From positions 2,652,718-2,716,717 of the forward strand of contig UESW01003900.1 in assembly GCA_900491605.1 (NCBI GenBank): a DNA stretch of 64,000 nucleotides, given 5' to 3'. This DNA is from Calamus simplicifolius (taxonomy: Eukaryota > Streptophyta > Magnoliopsida > Arecales > Arecaceae). Positions 46,935 through 58,449 of this stretch are shown here, piece after piece; the stretch's first letter is position 1; the number at the start of each line of letters is the position of its first letter. The position numbers were made by a program, and so were the translations under genes. Below the pieces are notes generated by a model, which saw nothing but the letters and a program-made list of their open reading frames with translations, was not told the origin of the DNA and did no database searches.

Positions 46935-48672
46935 TGCATTCCTTGCTGTGTCTGTGAGCCGTACGTCTGGTTCTAGTGGTTTACTCCGGTGGCATTGGTC
47001 CTATCAATCTTAAACGTAGGGAATTTCTATATAATTAAAATTTTATATTGTTTAATTTGCAAGCACGTATGTATGGGTGGAGGCCAGCTGCATGCACTTT
47101 GCACGCCAAGAGATCTACAGAGCAATGGGGTTGAATTGCGCCAAGAATATTACAAGCAAATGATGTGCATCATCGCCAGGTAAAGACCATCAAGAGTAGA
47201 TTCCTTGCTTTCTTTCTTGTGTGTGTCCACGTCATGCGTGGAGAACAGGGGACCCCATGGAGACTTGCAGAAAAGTTTCTCTGTCTATTTACGTTAGACC
47301 GGATCCTTGGCTCGATTTGAAAAGGAGATATCCTTTCTATCCGCGTTAAACTTGGGAAAAAAGTAACATCAATTTGAAAAGTTGGCATGGCTCCGGATCC
47401 CATTTAATTTTTTTGTTGAACCCAAAAAAACACTCAATTTTTATTATATACTTTATATAATAATAGTACTACATTAGTATAATCTAATATAGTTAATAAT
47501 ATCAATATTTTAGATATTATGATTGGTGACTATGTGTATCATTTAATACAATGCATAATATTATGCTATATTATATGATATATTACATTATTACATGCAT
47601 AATGGACAGTAAATAATATTATTATATATTATATATATTTAGTTATCAATATAATGAATAATGCAATATAATACAAGTAGATATCGTTTTCAAAAAAAAT
47701 CTATATTAAAATTAGAACATCTAACTTGAAGATTCACTAGTTTTGATGTTCTCTAATTTATGCATCGAATGGATACAAAAATAAGTAGTTAAATGATGTG
47801 ATATCATATGTTATTATGATTTTATCATTAAAATTTATTATTTTTTAATCTTTACATGTTTTAGCGAATGAAGATAATGATCAATATAGTAAATTCTTAA
47901 TTTATCATATATTTTAATATTTTAGTATAATAAAAATATATATTTATATGGTTCATATGATGTGTGTATTAGAGATCATTAAAATATGTAATTTTTAATT
48001 ATAAAAGTCTTAATAGTATAAATTATGTTTATTATTGAAAATCTTCAATTTAGATATCCTATTGTTGATTTTAGAAAATAGATACTCCTTGCTTCTTAAA
48101 AAAAAAAAAAATACTTCCGTGGTATAACTATATAAACTATAATATGGTATATTTTTCTATTAAGATAATATTATAATAATTTTATTATCTATTGCAATAA
48201 TATTTTGATATATAATATTATAGTAGCATCAAAGTATATTATGTTCTCTATAATAAAAGAAAATAATAATAGTGTATTGTAATAGTAAACTAATAATTAG
48301 ACACTTGCAATGCAAGTTTGAGAAAAAAACTAAATTTACTACATATAAATTATAAAGAGAGTTTTGTTGCATTTTCTCAGTGTTTTTTCATTGCAATGTC
48401 GGACAAAGAAGAGGAATCAGATTGGATACAGATTTAGATTAGCAAGAGAAAGAGAGTTTCAGATACTTGCCTCCTAATTAAAGACAATAGGTAGCAGAAT
48501 CCAATTATTTCTTTCTTTCTTCTATCTCAAAAGCTAAGATTTTATTTTCCTCCCTAAGTTAATTTAAATAATTGGAATTATATAAATAAGGATTCAAATA
48601 TTAAAAAGAAATTAGATATGCCTTATAGCAAAATAAAAGGCTATTTCTAGTAAAAAAACAATAAAGGGAATT
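46935..48672. other. Very AT-rich intergenic DNA
   Basis: Long runs of TAATATT-like sequence occur at 47440-48350. No gene, RNA or closed element was recognised. Confidence 0.4.
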
Positions 48673-50449
48673 GGAGAAATATTTTTCAAATTAAACTATT
48701 GTTTTTAATAAAGTATAGATAGATGTATATATGATGGTACAGTACTGTATTGTATTATATTGATCAAATATTTCAACAATTTCAATATAATATTAAAATA
48801 ATTTGATATTATTGATTATGAAGCGGCCAAAGAGCAAAATAAATTGCAAAAAACGAATACGTTTATTTTACCAAAAAAGAACATCTGGTTACTTATGTAA
48901 TTAAGATCCAATGGGCAACATATCAAAACTGTAATCCTAGTCTAGGATAAAATTATTTATCTAATAATTTAGGCATCATCTCACCTCAGCCGACTATCAG
49001 GTATACATGCCCATTCTACACCGCTTATGTTGAAAAATAAAATAAAATAAAATATTTATCATCGAAGTTGAGGTGTTACAGTTTTGAAAAAGTTTTATGA
49101 TACTATTTTTCGATGGAGCAAGCATGCATTAATTATGCGAGTTAATGTATTGTTTGCACATGTCAACGCATATGTAGTGGCTCAATAAATTTTATCACGC
49201 ATCATATGCATATTGACATGTATAAACAATCAATTCGTATGATCAATATGTATTTACTGCATTAAAAAGAGCAGTGCAACAAGTATTTTCCTCCGATTTT
49301 AGCAAGCAAACGGTAAGAAGCCGGTTTGGGTGACTGGCCAACACCAAAGGAGTTTTCATCTCGATCGCACAGATCCATGTTCTCTCTGACCCACTTGTCC
49401 AAGAAAGCTGCATCATCACACTATTTCGAACTGAAAATAAAAAATAAAAAATATTCTCGGACGCAAGATAAATCTCCATGTAGGGTTCCAGCCAGCTGCT
49501 GTTACTGTTAAATCATTTTGGATGGGCATTAGATGCACTTATATATGGGCTCAGGAACAGCATTAGACAGTGTCTTTTGGCAAGTATCAAAAGAAACCAG
49601 AAAATATGAGGATCGCAATGGAGCGGATCAAATCGGGGACCTCGATTCTTTTCTTTGTCTCTATCACCATCAAGAAAAATAATCTTTATTCTTGCTCCAT
49701 CTTTCTGAATAAAATAAGATGATAAATCTCTATCTCCATCTCAAATTCTTTTTATTCTCGTACCTATTTTATCCTTTTCGTCCCCATCTTGCTCCATTTC
49801 AATAATAACATATATAAATTTTAAGTAAAAATTATGAAAAATTTTTACTAAGTATACTGATAAATTTAATATTTATCTTTTAAAGTTATGTATATTATTA
49901 AAATAATTAAAATTTTAAATTAAACTAAAAGGCTAAATAATATCTAAATATATAAGGATATTGTAGTACGTAAGTATGGGATAAATGACATGGGATGGGC
50001 CATAATTTCTATCTCCACCCCATCTTTGCGAGCAAGATAAAAATATTTTTTTTATTTTTATTTTTTACAAAAGATAAAAATTCCATTCTATTGAAGTTGT
50101 CATCTTTTTAGGTAATGCGATATTTATTGTTGCATGTGCCTCGCTAGCTGTCTTCTTCAAATGCAAGTATAAATATGTTATATGTGCTCTAAAATCTATG
50201 ATCCAATTGCCCTTATGGTGCCATCATGTTCACCATGTGCCGTTCAAATCAAGAGATTAAGATGATTTAATTTATATATATATATTTGATTGTATCCAAG
50301 TGTAGTTAAATTTAAAAATTGATCATCTTTTCTATACTTAAATATACATGATCTTAATTTTTTTAATTATTTATTTTAAGATTCATAAATTATATATGAA
50401 TCGAAAGAATAAGATGATTGAATTCAAATTTGAGTATATTTGAATGTAA

Positions 50450-50472
50450 TATATATATATATATATATATAT
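50450..50472. repeat. (TA)n microsatellite at the LTR insertion point
   Basis: About 12 TA units directly precede the LTR, and more TA units follow it at 51720-51734, so the LTR seems to have inserted into a TA array. Confidence 0.85.
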
Positions 50473-51717
50473 TATGGGGCCAATAAGCTTCATGGGCAAT
50501 GATAATCTCATCGGGTCGGATAAGTCATTTCTGGAGTCGGCCCTGAAAAAACAGCTCTTCAAACTCGGGAAGACATCCCCTTAGCCTCGGCCTTGGCCAT
50601 AAACATGCTCGGCCCCTTCAGCCTCGGCCTCGACTATGAACAGTGCTCGGCCCCTTCAGTCTCGGCCTCGGTCATGAACAGTGCTCGGCCATGAATAGTG
50701 CTCGGCCCCCTCAGCCTTGACCTTGGCCATGAACAATGCTCGGCCATAAATAGTGCTCGGCCCCCTCAGCCTCGGCCTCGGTCATGAACAGTACTCGACT
50801 ATGAACAGTGCTCGACCATGAACAGTGCTCGGCCTCCTTAGCCTCGGCCTCGGCCAAGAATAGTGTTCGACCCCTTCAGCTTCGGCCTCGGTCGTAAACA
50901 GTGCTCTGCCATGAACAGTGCTCCACCCCCTCAGCCTCGGCCTCGGCCATGAACAGTGCTTGACCATGCAAGTGTTTATCCATTGCCTTCTTTGGAGCTC
51001 ATCCAAGGGTATGAACAGTGCAATGCATGTACTCTATAATTAATGCTCTATGAGGAATAGAGCCGGCTTCAACTCCAAGCTTCATCTTCTGTCTTAGCGT
51101 TTATACTGTAGGGCCTACGTGCCTGACTTTATCATCCATCACTGTCTGAGCAACAAAAGTATAGCATGGGGGACATATCTGGCAAATGCCATAACGGTCG
51201 GCCATGTCCTGCAGCAGCTTGCAACAAGCTGTCCAAACCAAGCAGTACCGGCCAACTATGAAGCACCCACATTTGATGGGACATAGCCTCCACTTCTGAC
51301 ATACCACTAAGAAGCAAGCCCTGCCATTGCTACCATTATTGCCACCATCATAAATGCTCTGACAAGTGATCATGCCCCAAGTCTCAAAGACTCCAAGCTA
51401 GTCTCATAGACTCCAAACTAGTCTCATAAACTCTAAGCATCAATAAAATGGATAGGAGGGAACCCCGATAATTCACCACGCTCTTAATGCTCATTCTTGC
51501 TCACAGAGAGCTCTAAGGCTCTATATTCTTATCTCTTTGGAGCTTTCTCAAGCTCACGGCTATTGCCCAGAGCACTGACTTGAGCGTCGGAGGGTCTCCA
51601 CCAGAATCTCTGGTCTCTGGGACTTTTGCAGGCTCCGAGGCATGAGAAACTTGTTGAAAGATCCGAACTCGCTGGAGGAGACGACTGGATGCTCGAGGAT
51701 GATGATTTGGCATCAAC
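50473..51717 (+). mobile_element. Solo LTR with GC-rich minisatellite (copy A)
   Basis: It starts at TATGGGGCCAATAAG (TGATGGGGCCAATAAG in copy B) and ends TTTGGCATCAACA, giving TG...CA-type ends. It contains the leader motif TGACTTGAGCGTCGGAGGGT at about 51569, shared in form with the LTR remnant at 5.3-6.1 kb. No PBS, polypurine tract or coding region adjoins it. Its second copy begins at 63179. Confidence 0.6.
50531..50960. repeat. 38-bp minisatellite TGCTCGGCCCCCTCAGCCTC... (copy A)
   Basis: The units contain TGCTCGGCCCCCTCAGCCTC then GGCCTCGGCCATGAACAG. Some have an extra 17-base half unit TGCTCGGCCATGAACAG. About ten full units occur within the solo LTR. Confidence 0.9.
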
Positions 51718-51923
51718 AATAATATATATATATACACACACACTCATCCAAAATTAAAATCTTGCAGTACAATTATTTTTATTAAAGATGAGAACTACGC
51801 CATATCAATATCGCAACATTATAAAAAACTGAACAACCTTCTTGGGCGGTGTGGCATGGCCATCCTCACCGATACATTGAATGGCGCTCACGAGAAGTGA
51901 CCAAGACCGAACTCCCAAGAAGC

Positions 51924-52265
51924 TGTTGGAAACGTAGTGAGCATACAATAAGCTTTGTTGGAAAATATTTTGGTAGCGCTGAAATGCTTGGAGTGGAAGA
52001 AATATCTATATTATCATTTCTATTAGCTTTCCTCACTCACTTAGACTCAATACAATATGTCCTATATATATATAGACATAGAAAGTGACTAATGATATTC
52101 CCTTATAATGTAACCCTTTAGACTTTCCATATGACTTTTAATTTTTCCACATGACTCTTCAGTTTTTAATATACTCTTCCTTTTTTTGCCACTATAATTA
52201 ATCCTTCAGAATTTATTATAACCTTTCGGTTTCTTCACCACAATTAAGTTTACCTATTTCCAACA
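51924..52265 (-). repeat. 3' LTR of the small element
   Basis: Homologous to 53109-53453 with a handful of small indels. Shared words include TGTTGGAAACGTAGTGAGCA and ACTATAATTAATCCTTCAGA. Confidence 0.9.
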
Positions 52266-52277
52266 CCCTCCTTTAAA
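52266..52277 (-). other. Polypurine tract of the small element
   Basis: TTTAAAGGAGGG on the minus strand lies immediately before the 3' LTR. Confidence 0.75.
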
Positions 52278-53092
52278 CTTAATTATCTTTTTCATCATAT
52301 CTTCAATTACTGAGTTGGACCAACCAAGAGAAAAATCTCTTATGGCGGATGCTCTTCTCATTGGTGGATGTCTTGTATTTGCTTCAATCACTCTTTCTTT
52401 ATCTTCTATGAAAACTCTTCTATTCATTGTCAGCTTCACTCATTTAATTCTTTAATAACATCTTCATATTTATTCTTCAGTTCTTCATAGGCTTCATGTA
52501 ATCTTGCATTGATATCTTGACATCTTTAATTTTATGAAAATGAACATCCTTCATAGTAATATTATAAGTATTTTTTAAATAAATAATTGCTTGTAATGCT
52601 GCGATATTTTCTACTTCCTTCTTTGAAATACTAACATGACCATCGATCATAAAACTTTTACTTGTATTTTCAAAAATGACTGTTGCTATGAAATTTGAAG
52701 AATGATCTGGTCCAGACTTCTCACTTGTAAACTTGCAGGAGAAAAATTTAGTTTTTCAAGCATTTCTTTGAGCATTACCTTGTATGGTGCAACCACAACT
52801 ATTACCTTTTCATCCTTCATTTTGCATAATTGGTGTTGTTCCCGAAGTCTCTTATCTTTTAACCTCTGAAGACTGCTCTTGTCTTCTTTTTCTTTTTGCA
52901 AAGTCTCTTTATCTTAGACTTGCACACTTCTCAATGGATTCCTTTTGATCCGAAGACTTAACACCTTGATGGAGGATATATTTCACAGCTTCACGAGCAA
53001 CTCCTTTATGAACACCTTCTGCACTCAGAGCTTTCTTGGCTCTAAAACTGTCTTTGACACTTTGACTTGCTTTAGGATCTACTAAGCTCTCA
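52278..53092 (-). pseudogene. Internal sequence with a double-stranded-RNA-binding-motif-like fragment
   Basis: On the minus strand a frame opens right after the PBS: ESLVDPKASQSVKDSFRAKK, then AEGVHKGVAREAVKYILHQG, stopping near 52914. A second frame gives a charged helical stretch (KEKEDKSSLQRLKDKRLREQ) and PYKVMLKEMLEKLNFSPASL. After a frameshift it continues EKSGPDHSSNFIATVIFENT, MIDGHVSISKKEVENIAALQ, AIIYLKN (about 52785-52571). The YKxxLxE...GPxHxxxF.(A)TV.F...G..SxKKxAExxAA order is that of a double-stranded RNA-binding motif as in plant DRB proteins. Further on, MRRASAIRDFSLGW (about 52350-52309) recalls a motif of SUVH histone methyltransferases, much less surely. It looks like captured host sequence, now broken. 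Confidence 0.45.
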
Positions 53093-53105
53093 GGCTCTGA
53101 TACCA
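53093..53105 (-). other. Primer binding site (initiator tRNA-Met) of the small element
   Basis: TGGTATCAGAGCC on the minus strand begins a few bases inside the 5' LTR (53109-53453). Confidence 0.9.
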
Positions 53106-53108
53106 CTT

Positions 53109-53453
53109 TGTTGGAAACGTAGTGAGCATACAATAAGCTTTGTTAGAAATATTTTGGTAGCGCTCTGATAATACTCAAGGAGAAATGCTTGTAGTGGAAG
53201 AAATATCTATTATCATTTCTATTAGCTTTTTCGCTCACTTAGACTCAATAATATGTCCTATATATAGACATAGAAAGTGACTAATGATATTCCCTTATAA
53301 ATACATCATGTAACCCTTTAGACTTTCCATATGACTTTTGATTTTTCCAATGACTCTTCAGTTTTTAATATGACTCTTATTTTTTTGCCACTATAATTAA
53401 TCCTTCAGAATTTATTATAACCTTTCGACAATTAAGTTTACCTATTTCCAACA
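53109..53453 (-). repeat. 5' LTR of the small element
   Basis: Partner of 51924-52265, ending ATTTCCAACA at 53453 on the plus strand. Confidence 0.9.
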
Positions 53454-53566
53454 AAAGCTCCATACGAGAAACATAAAAGATAGTGAAGAAGAAACAATGG
53501 AATTATTCAAAAGAATCCACCACACACACAGCATATCGAACCAAAGAAGGGGAATAATTTGAATGC

Positions 53567-53830
53567 TCAAGGGCACTGGAAGCCTTTGGGGTCTTCTTCC
53601 CACAGTAGTTCAGAAGCAGGCTAAGGTTGATTGGGGGTTGAGATTGATCCCCAGAATGTTGGCTTTTAGTGCAGTGCAGAGGCACACGGCAGCCTCGAGG
53701 TCGACGAGGCCTTCGAGCAAAAGAGCAGCAGGGCTTCTTTGGTGGCCTGCCGAGGTTGAGCTGGTTGATCAGGCCGTTCAGCACGTTGGCACATACGCTT
53801 AGCTTGAGGGTATCCATGGGGCACTTACCA
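53567..53830 (-). pseudogene. Hybrid proline-rich protein eight-cysteine domain, truncated and frameshifted
   Basis: The minus strand reads SSGSGKCPMDTLKLSVCANV, then LNGLINQLNLGRPPKKPCC. After a shift it reads LLEGLVDLEAAVCLCTALKA and NILGINLN, then after a second shift PINLSLLLNYCGKK, and after a third GFQCP with a TGA at 53569-53567. It is closest to the 41 kb locus (same KCPMDTLK and LNYCGK wording). Signal peptide and proline-rich linker are missing: homology stops at about 53830, seven bases before the start of segmental duplication copy B. The duplication junction probably cut this gene. It has no coding capacity. Confidence 0.85.
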
Positions 53831-54289
53831 CTACCGGAGGAATATTTTTCAAATTAAACTATTGTTTTTAATAAAGTATAGATAGATTTATATATGATGG
53901 TACAGTACTATATTGTATTACATTGATCAAATACTTCAAAATTTTCAATATAATATTAAAATAATTTGATATTATTGATTATGAAGCGGCCAAAGAGCAA
54001 AATAAATTGCAAAGACGAATACGTTTATTTTACCAAAAAGAACATTTTGTTACTTATGTAATTAAGATCCAATGGGCAACATATCAAAACTGTAATCCTA
54101 GGATAAAAATATTTATCTAATAATTTAGGCATCATCACACCCGACTGTCAGGTATACCTACCCATTCCACTTATGTCCAAAAATAAAATAAATAAATATT
54201 CATCACATTTCAAGTTGAAGTTAAGGTGTTACGGTTTTGAAAAAGTTTTATGGTACTATTTTTTCGATACAATAAGCATGCATTAATTA

Positions 54290-54292
54290 TAC
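54290..54292 (+). repeat. CACTA target-site duplication, left (TAC)
   Basis: TAC precedes the element and TAT (61763-61765) follows it. Copy A has TGC at the same point (...AATTA-TGC-GAG...), which supports a 3-base duplication with one later change. Confidence 0.65.
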
Positions 54293-54304
54293 CATTACAA
54301 AAAA

Positions 54305-55290
54305 AATGACTTTTGTCTATGATTTTTTTCGTAGGAAAAGATAAAAAAATCATAAAAAACCTTTCCTACTATTTTTGCCGTAGGCTAAAGCTGAAAAAAT
54401 CGTAGGTATAGGTGCGTCGGGAAAACCTTTGCTTACAACTTTCAAACTCGTAAGCAAAGAGTAGACCTTTCCTTATAAATTTTTTCGTAGAAAAAAATTC
54501 ATATTTCGTAGGAAAAGAGTCACCAGAATTTGAAATTTAAATTTAAATTTAAAAACTTTTGCCTACAAAAATAAAAAATCATAGAAAAAATTAAAAATAT
54601 TTTTTTATTCACATCTTTTCCTACGATTTTTTTTTAAAATCGTAGAAAAAATTTGCTAATAATAATTTTTAATAATTTCTTTCCCTACGAAAAATCTCAA
54701 AATCGTAGGCAAAAATCCAAAAATAATTTTTTATCTACATCTTTCCCTACAAAATTTCTTAAATCGTAGGGAAAAGTTAGCTAATAAATTTTTTTAATAA
54801 TTTCTTTACCTACGAAAAACCTAAAATCGTAGGAAAAAATAAAAAAATATTTTTTTATCTACATCTTTCCCTAGAAATTTGTTGAAAATCGTAGGAAAAA
54901 GTGACTAGTAATAATTTTAATGATTTCTTTCCCTACAAAAAACCTTAAAATCGTGGAAAAAATCAAAAAAAAAATATCTACATCTTTCCCTACGAATTTT
55001 TTAAAATCGTAGAAAAAAGTTGACTAGTAATAATTTTTTATGATTCCTTTCCCTACGAAAAAACCCAAAATCATAGGAAAAAATTAAAAAAATATTTTTT
55101 ATCTCATCTTTCACTACGAAAAACCTCAAAATCATAGGAAAAAATTGAATAATATTTTTAAGTTTTTAATGATTTTTTTAAATTATTATTTTTTAATCAT
55201 TTTTACCTGCAAAAAAAATTAAATTATAGAAAAAATAAAAAATAAATAATTTTTCTTTTATTTCCTGCAAAATGTCTAAAATCGTATAGA
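54305..55290. repeat. CACTA left subterminal repeat region
   Basis: There are about 25 copies of CTACGA(A/T)TTTT or AAAATCGTAG(G)AAAA in alternating orientation, commonly preceded by CTTTCC. They often pair as short palindromes. Confidence 0.88.
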
Positions 55291-55895
55291 AAAGTTATAT
55301 TTATTCTATTTTAAATTATTTAATTTTTTTAAAATTATATTTTTATTTTAAATTTTTTAATATTTTACTTATTTTATTTAAATAGAATATATTTGTTTGT
55401 TCATTTTTTAAATATTAAAAACCGCATCAATAAAAATAATATGATTCTTTACCAACAATATCCATTACATATACAAACATTTTTATATAATGGCAACAAA
55501 AGATAAACATCAAAATAACTAATAAATGAAAGTCAATAGTCCATATCAATTACAATATCCATAAATGTTCTAATAAGACATTTATGTTCCAATAAGACAT
55601 CATCGCAGACCTCTCATGCCTATGCCAAAATACACTTTGCATCATTGGAGACCTCTCATGCCAAAATATACTTTGCATTATTGCATGCCAAAATACACTT
55701 TGCTCACTTTTCTTGGAAGATCCTTCTAGTGTGCTTTGATAACTGGTGGTACATTGAGTCTAATGCAAAATAAAAATATGAGCAAACATCAAAACAAATC
55801 AAATCTCAAATGTAAACAAACAAATTATGCTATGGTTACCTTTTTCACCACTCTGCCTTCATCAAATCTCAAAATGTAAAACACATTCATGCGTA
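55291..55895. other. CACTA interior, AT-rich, nothing recognised
   Basis: Small direct repeats only (GCCAAAATACACTTTGC three times at 55620-55705). They could be intron or untranslated remnants of the captured gene. Confidence 0.4.
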
Positions 55896-56580
55896 AGGAT
55901 ACCTGATACATAAAGTTTCAGCAGTTTTAACAGCAACTAAACTAAACTAAAGAAATTAAGGATACCTGATACATAAAGTTTAGTAGTTTCAACAACAACT
56001 AAACTAAACTAAAGAAATTAAGGATACCTGATACATAAAGTTTCATATAAATGAATGGTATCCTCTGAGCATATGAATATCTGCATCAAGATATCAAGGG
56101 AATTAACTACATGCTCATATAATTTTTCACATTATATGTTAAGGGAGAATGAAAAAAGAAACTGAGAATACTTGATACATAAAGTTTCAGCAGTTTCAAC
56201 AGCAACTAAACTAAACTAAAAAAATTGAGGATACCTGATACATAAAGTTTTAGCAGTTTCAATAGCGATTAAACTAAACTAAAGAAATTGAGGATCAGTA
56301 GTTTCAACGGCAACTAAACTAAACTAAAAAAATTGAAGATACCTGATACATAAAGTTTCATATAAATGAATGGCATCCTCTGAGCATATGAATATCTGCA
56401 TCAAGATATCAAGGGAATTAACTACATGCTCATATGAATTTTTCACATTATATGTTAAGGGAGAATGAAAAAAGAAAATGAGAATACCTGATACAAAGTT
56501 TCAGCAGTTTCAACAGCAACTAAACTAATTAAAGAAACTAAGATTACCTGATACATGCTCATATGAATTACAAACTTTGT
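55896..56580. repeat. Tandem repeats in the CACTA interior
   Basis: The unit GATACCTGATACATAAAGTT then TCAGCAGTTTCAACAGCAAC and TAAACTAAACTAAAGAAATT recurs about seven times. A longer block (TCATATAAATGAATGG(T/C)ATCC then TCTGAGCATATGAATATCTG) occurs at about 56042 and 56357, giving a period near 315 bases. Confidence 0.88.
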
Positions 56581-57703
56581 TAGTGCTCCAACAAAATATA
56601 TCTAAATTTCTAGCAGATGTCATAGAAGGTTTTAAAGGTGCTACCAATCATATTGATACATACTTAAAAAAAAAAAAAACAATGCAGATAAACGAAATAC
56701 ATTGGTAAAATCAATAAATAACATGATAAAGGCAGGTGAAAGGGGAACCATGAAAACACATCTTACTCCCTAAATCTAAAGATTTCAGCTACTAGTCCTG
56801 TTAAAACAACTCTTAAAACCCATCTTCAAGAGTTCTTCAGATTTGGAGTAGCCATTTATTTTGATCACAGGGTAAGTATATTGGTACCCAATTCTAATTC
56901 TTCCATGCCACCTTTAGCCACCAAATTTCAAACTACCTTGCTTCCTAGTCCTTGCATCTGTAAGGCATCCTCTATTTGCCAGTGCCTCCCCTAGTCTTCT
57001 TGGAATACAAATCGGACAAATCATATATGAATTGTTTTAAAAAAATCCACATCTATTATTTGAAAATGCAATTACTTAGTCCTCAGCCCCTTCATCATAG
57101 GCTTTAACGAAAAGGCCTGAGGTCAAAATTCTTAAACAATAAATGCTTCGAGCAATCATAGATAGTAGCTAGAGAAACATATCAATCACTTGTTTCCTTC
57201 CATAGAAACCATGTTAATGACAAAGAATCTTTTATGACTGAATTTCATTGCATAAGAAAGGTCTTCCTTCATGATACATAAAGAGAACAACTACAGCCAT
57301 GATACTACTTTATCATTTAGGTTAGACGTGATAATAATAATTTACAACAATAAATTACTTGCAAGTACTTAGCTTATAAATCCCAAATACTCAAAATTTC
57401 TTCCTTATAACCACCAAAAGTTTATGATTACACAACTCTAAACAAAAAGGGACTAGTTTTCAATATCTATCAAAACCTTAAAGCATGCTTAAAGAAACAT
57501 TAAATGCTCAAGGGTGTCAAGTTTCGAACTGTAGGTGCATATTATCCAGTGAGCCATATGTCTCATTCAAAACCTTAGAACTCATTCATATTAACTTAAG
57601 TTATTTCATATACCTTCAAAAGCACTGCATACCTCATTTAAAATTCTTGAATAATCAGCATGTAATAGAATACAGTGCATACCTCATTTAAAATTCATGT
57701 CTC
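56581..57703. other. CACTA interior without recognised gene
   Basis: AT-rich DNA downstream of the bZIP-like exon on its strand, so possibly the intron or further captured gene body. No exon could be placed. Confidence 0.35.
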
Positions 57704-58006
57704 TTATTTCATAGTATGTCCTTCACTGCTAGGTGATAATGGAGCGCCCAAAGCTGTTGGGACATCCAGAATTGCTGCAGAATCGCTCAAAGATCTCCTA
57801 TGAGAGATTCCTCTAGGAGTACTTTCTGAATCAGTCAAAAGTTCATCAAGCCATGAGGGTGTTTCATCTATGATGGACCCTTGGGATGGAAACCTAAATA
57901 GTGTGGTTTGAGGTGTGGAATCCACTGCTCTAGACAGCAAACCCCTGTTCTGAAATGGGCACTGAGGAGGGAGATTGCAGGGCGGGACATTGATCCATAC
58001 AAGCAT
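57704..58006 (-). pseudogene. Captured bZIP transcription-factor-like exon (At4g06598-type N-terminal region)
   Basis: The minus ORF reads LPPQCPFQNRGLLSRAVDST, then LFRFPSQGSI, ETPSWLDELLTDSES, then HRRSLSDSAAILDVP. The order LPP(K/Q)xPF, PSWLDxLL, then HRRS(S/L)SDS is that of the N-terminal region of plant bZIP proteins of the At4g06598 / bZIP34-61 kind. The basic region and leucine zipper are not present here. A pyrimidine-rich leader-like block lies upstream on the same strand (58830-58450). It therefore looks like the 5' half of a host gene carried by the CACTA element. The exon itself has no internal stop; whether it is expressed is unknown. Confidence 0.6.
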
Positions 58007-58063
58007 CGGAAGTATGGCTAAACATTAAGTATAGAATAAAATAAAGCCGCGGTTCCAGAGCAC

Positions 58064-58227
58064 CCATGAATCTAAAATTTTCGCAAGAAATCGCAAGAGA
58101 AAAAAATCAAATCTAACTCTGTTCTGACGCTAGACCGAAAGAAAAACTATGAATCTAAATTTTTGCAAGAAATCGCAAGAGAAAAAATCAAATCTAACTC
58201 TTTTCTAACGCTATACCGAAAGAAAAA
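58064..58227. repeat. Tandem duplication of about 83 bp
   Basis: ATGAATCTAAA(A)TTTT.GCAAG, AAATCGCAAGAGAAAAAA and ACCGAAAGAAAAACT occur twice in succession. Confidence 0.88.
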
Positions 58228-58449
58228 CTCCTCACTGATACTAAAACAGAAAAATAAAACATCAATAGGGAATCATAATACCTCAGAGCTCATGAAATCA
58301 GATCCAAAAACACTTTCAGATCACTTACAAATACCAACTTCACGACTCCAGACACTGCAATCAAACCCAGATAGATCTTGATGAGAAAAACAAGAAACCA
58401 TATCATAAATTAATGGTTTGCATACTAAAATTAACGAGAGAGAAAATGG

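Larger units (their letters stand above)
48673..51717 (+). repeat. Segmental duplication, copy A
   Basis: From about 48678 (AATATTTTTCAAATTAAAC) the sequence matches 53841 onward, for example TGATTATGAAGCGGCCAAAG in both. From about 49137 it matches 61763 onward, including CGGACGCAAGATAAATCTCC, GTCTCTATCACCATCAAGAA and the LTR with its minisatellite. Identity is high, with scattered substitutions and indels. Copy A is not interrupted and shows the empty site (TTAATTATGCGAGTTAATG, about 49133-49151) where copy B has a CACTA insertion. Confidence 0.9.
51924..53453 (-). mobile_element. Small LTR retrotransposon without gag-pol, carrying host-like coding sequence
   Basis: The LTRs at 51924-52265 and 53109-53453 are about 343 bases each, starting TGTTGGAAA(C/T) and ending TTTCCAACA. 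The PBS is TGGTATCAGAGCC (53105-53093, minus) and the polypurine tract TTTAAAGGAGGG (52277-52266, minus). Five-base flanks GAAGC (51919-51923) and AAAGC (53454-53458) form a target duplication with one mismatch. The 843-base interior has no recognisable gag, protease, integrase or reverse transcriptase. It would have to be moved by another element's proteins. Total length is 1530 bases. Confidence 0.88.

Noticed and set aside
50782..51006. Repetitive ORFs in the 38-bp minisatellite (also 63036-63541)
   Set aside because: Repeat units without stops give them. They differ between the two duplicate copies and have no start context or domain.
57485..57691. Plus ORF of 68 codons in the CACTA interior
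   Set aside because: AT-rich with no domain, opposite in strand to the bZIP-like exon, likely intron-like sequence.
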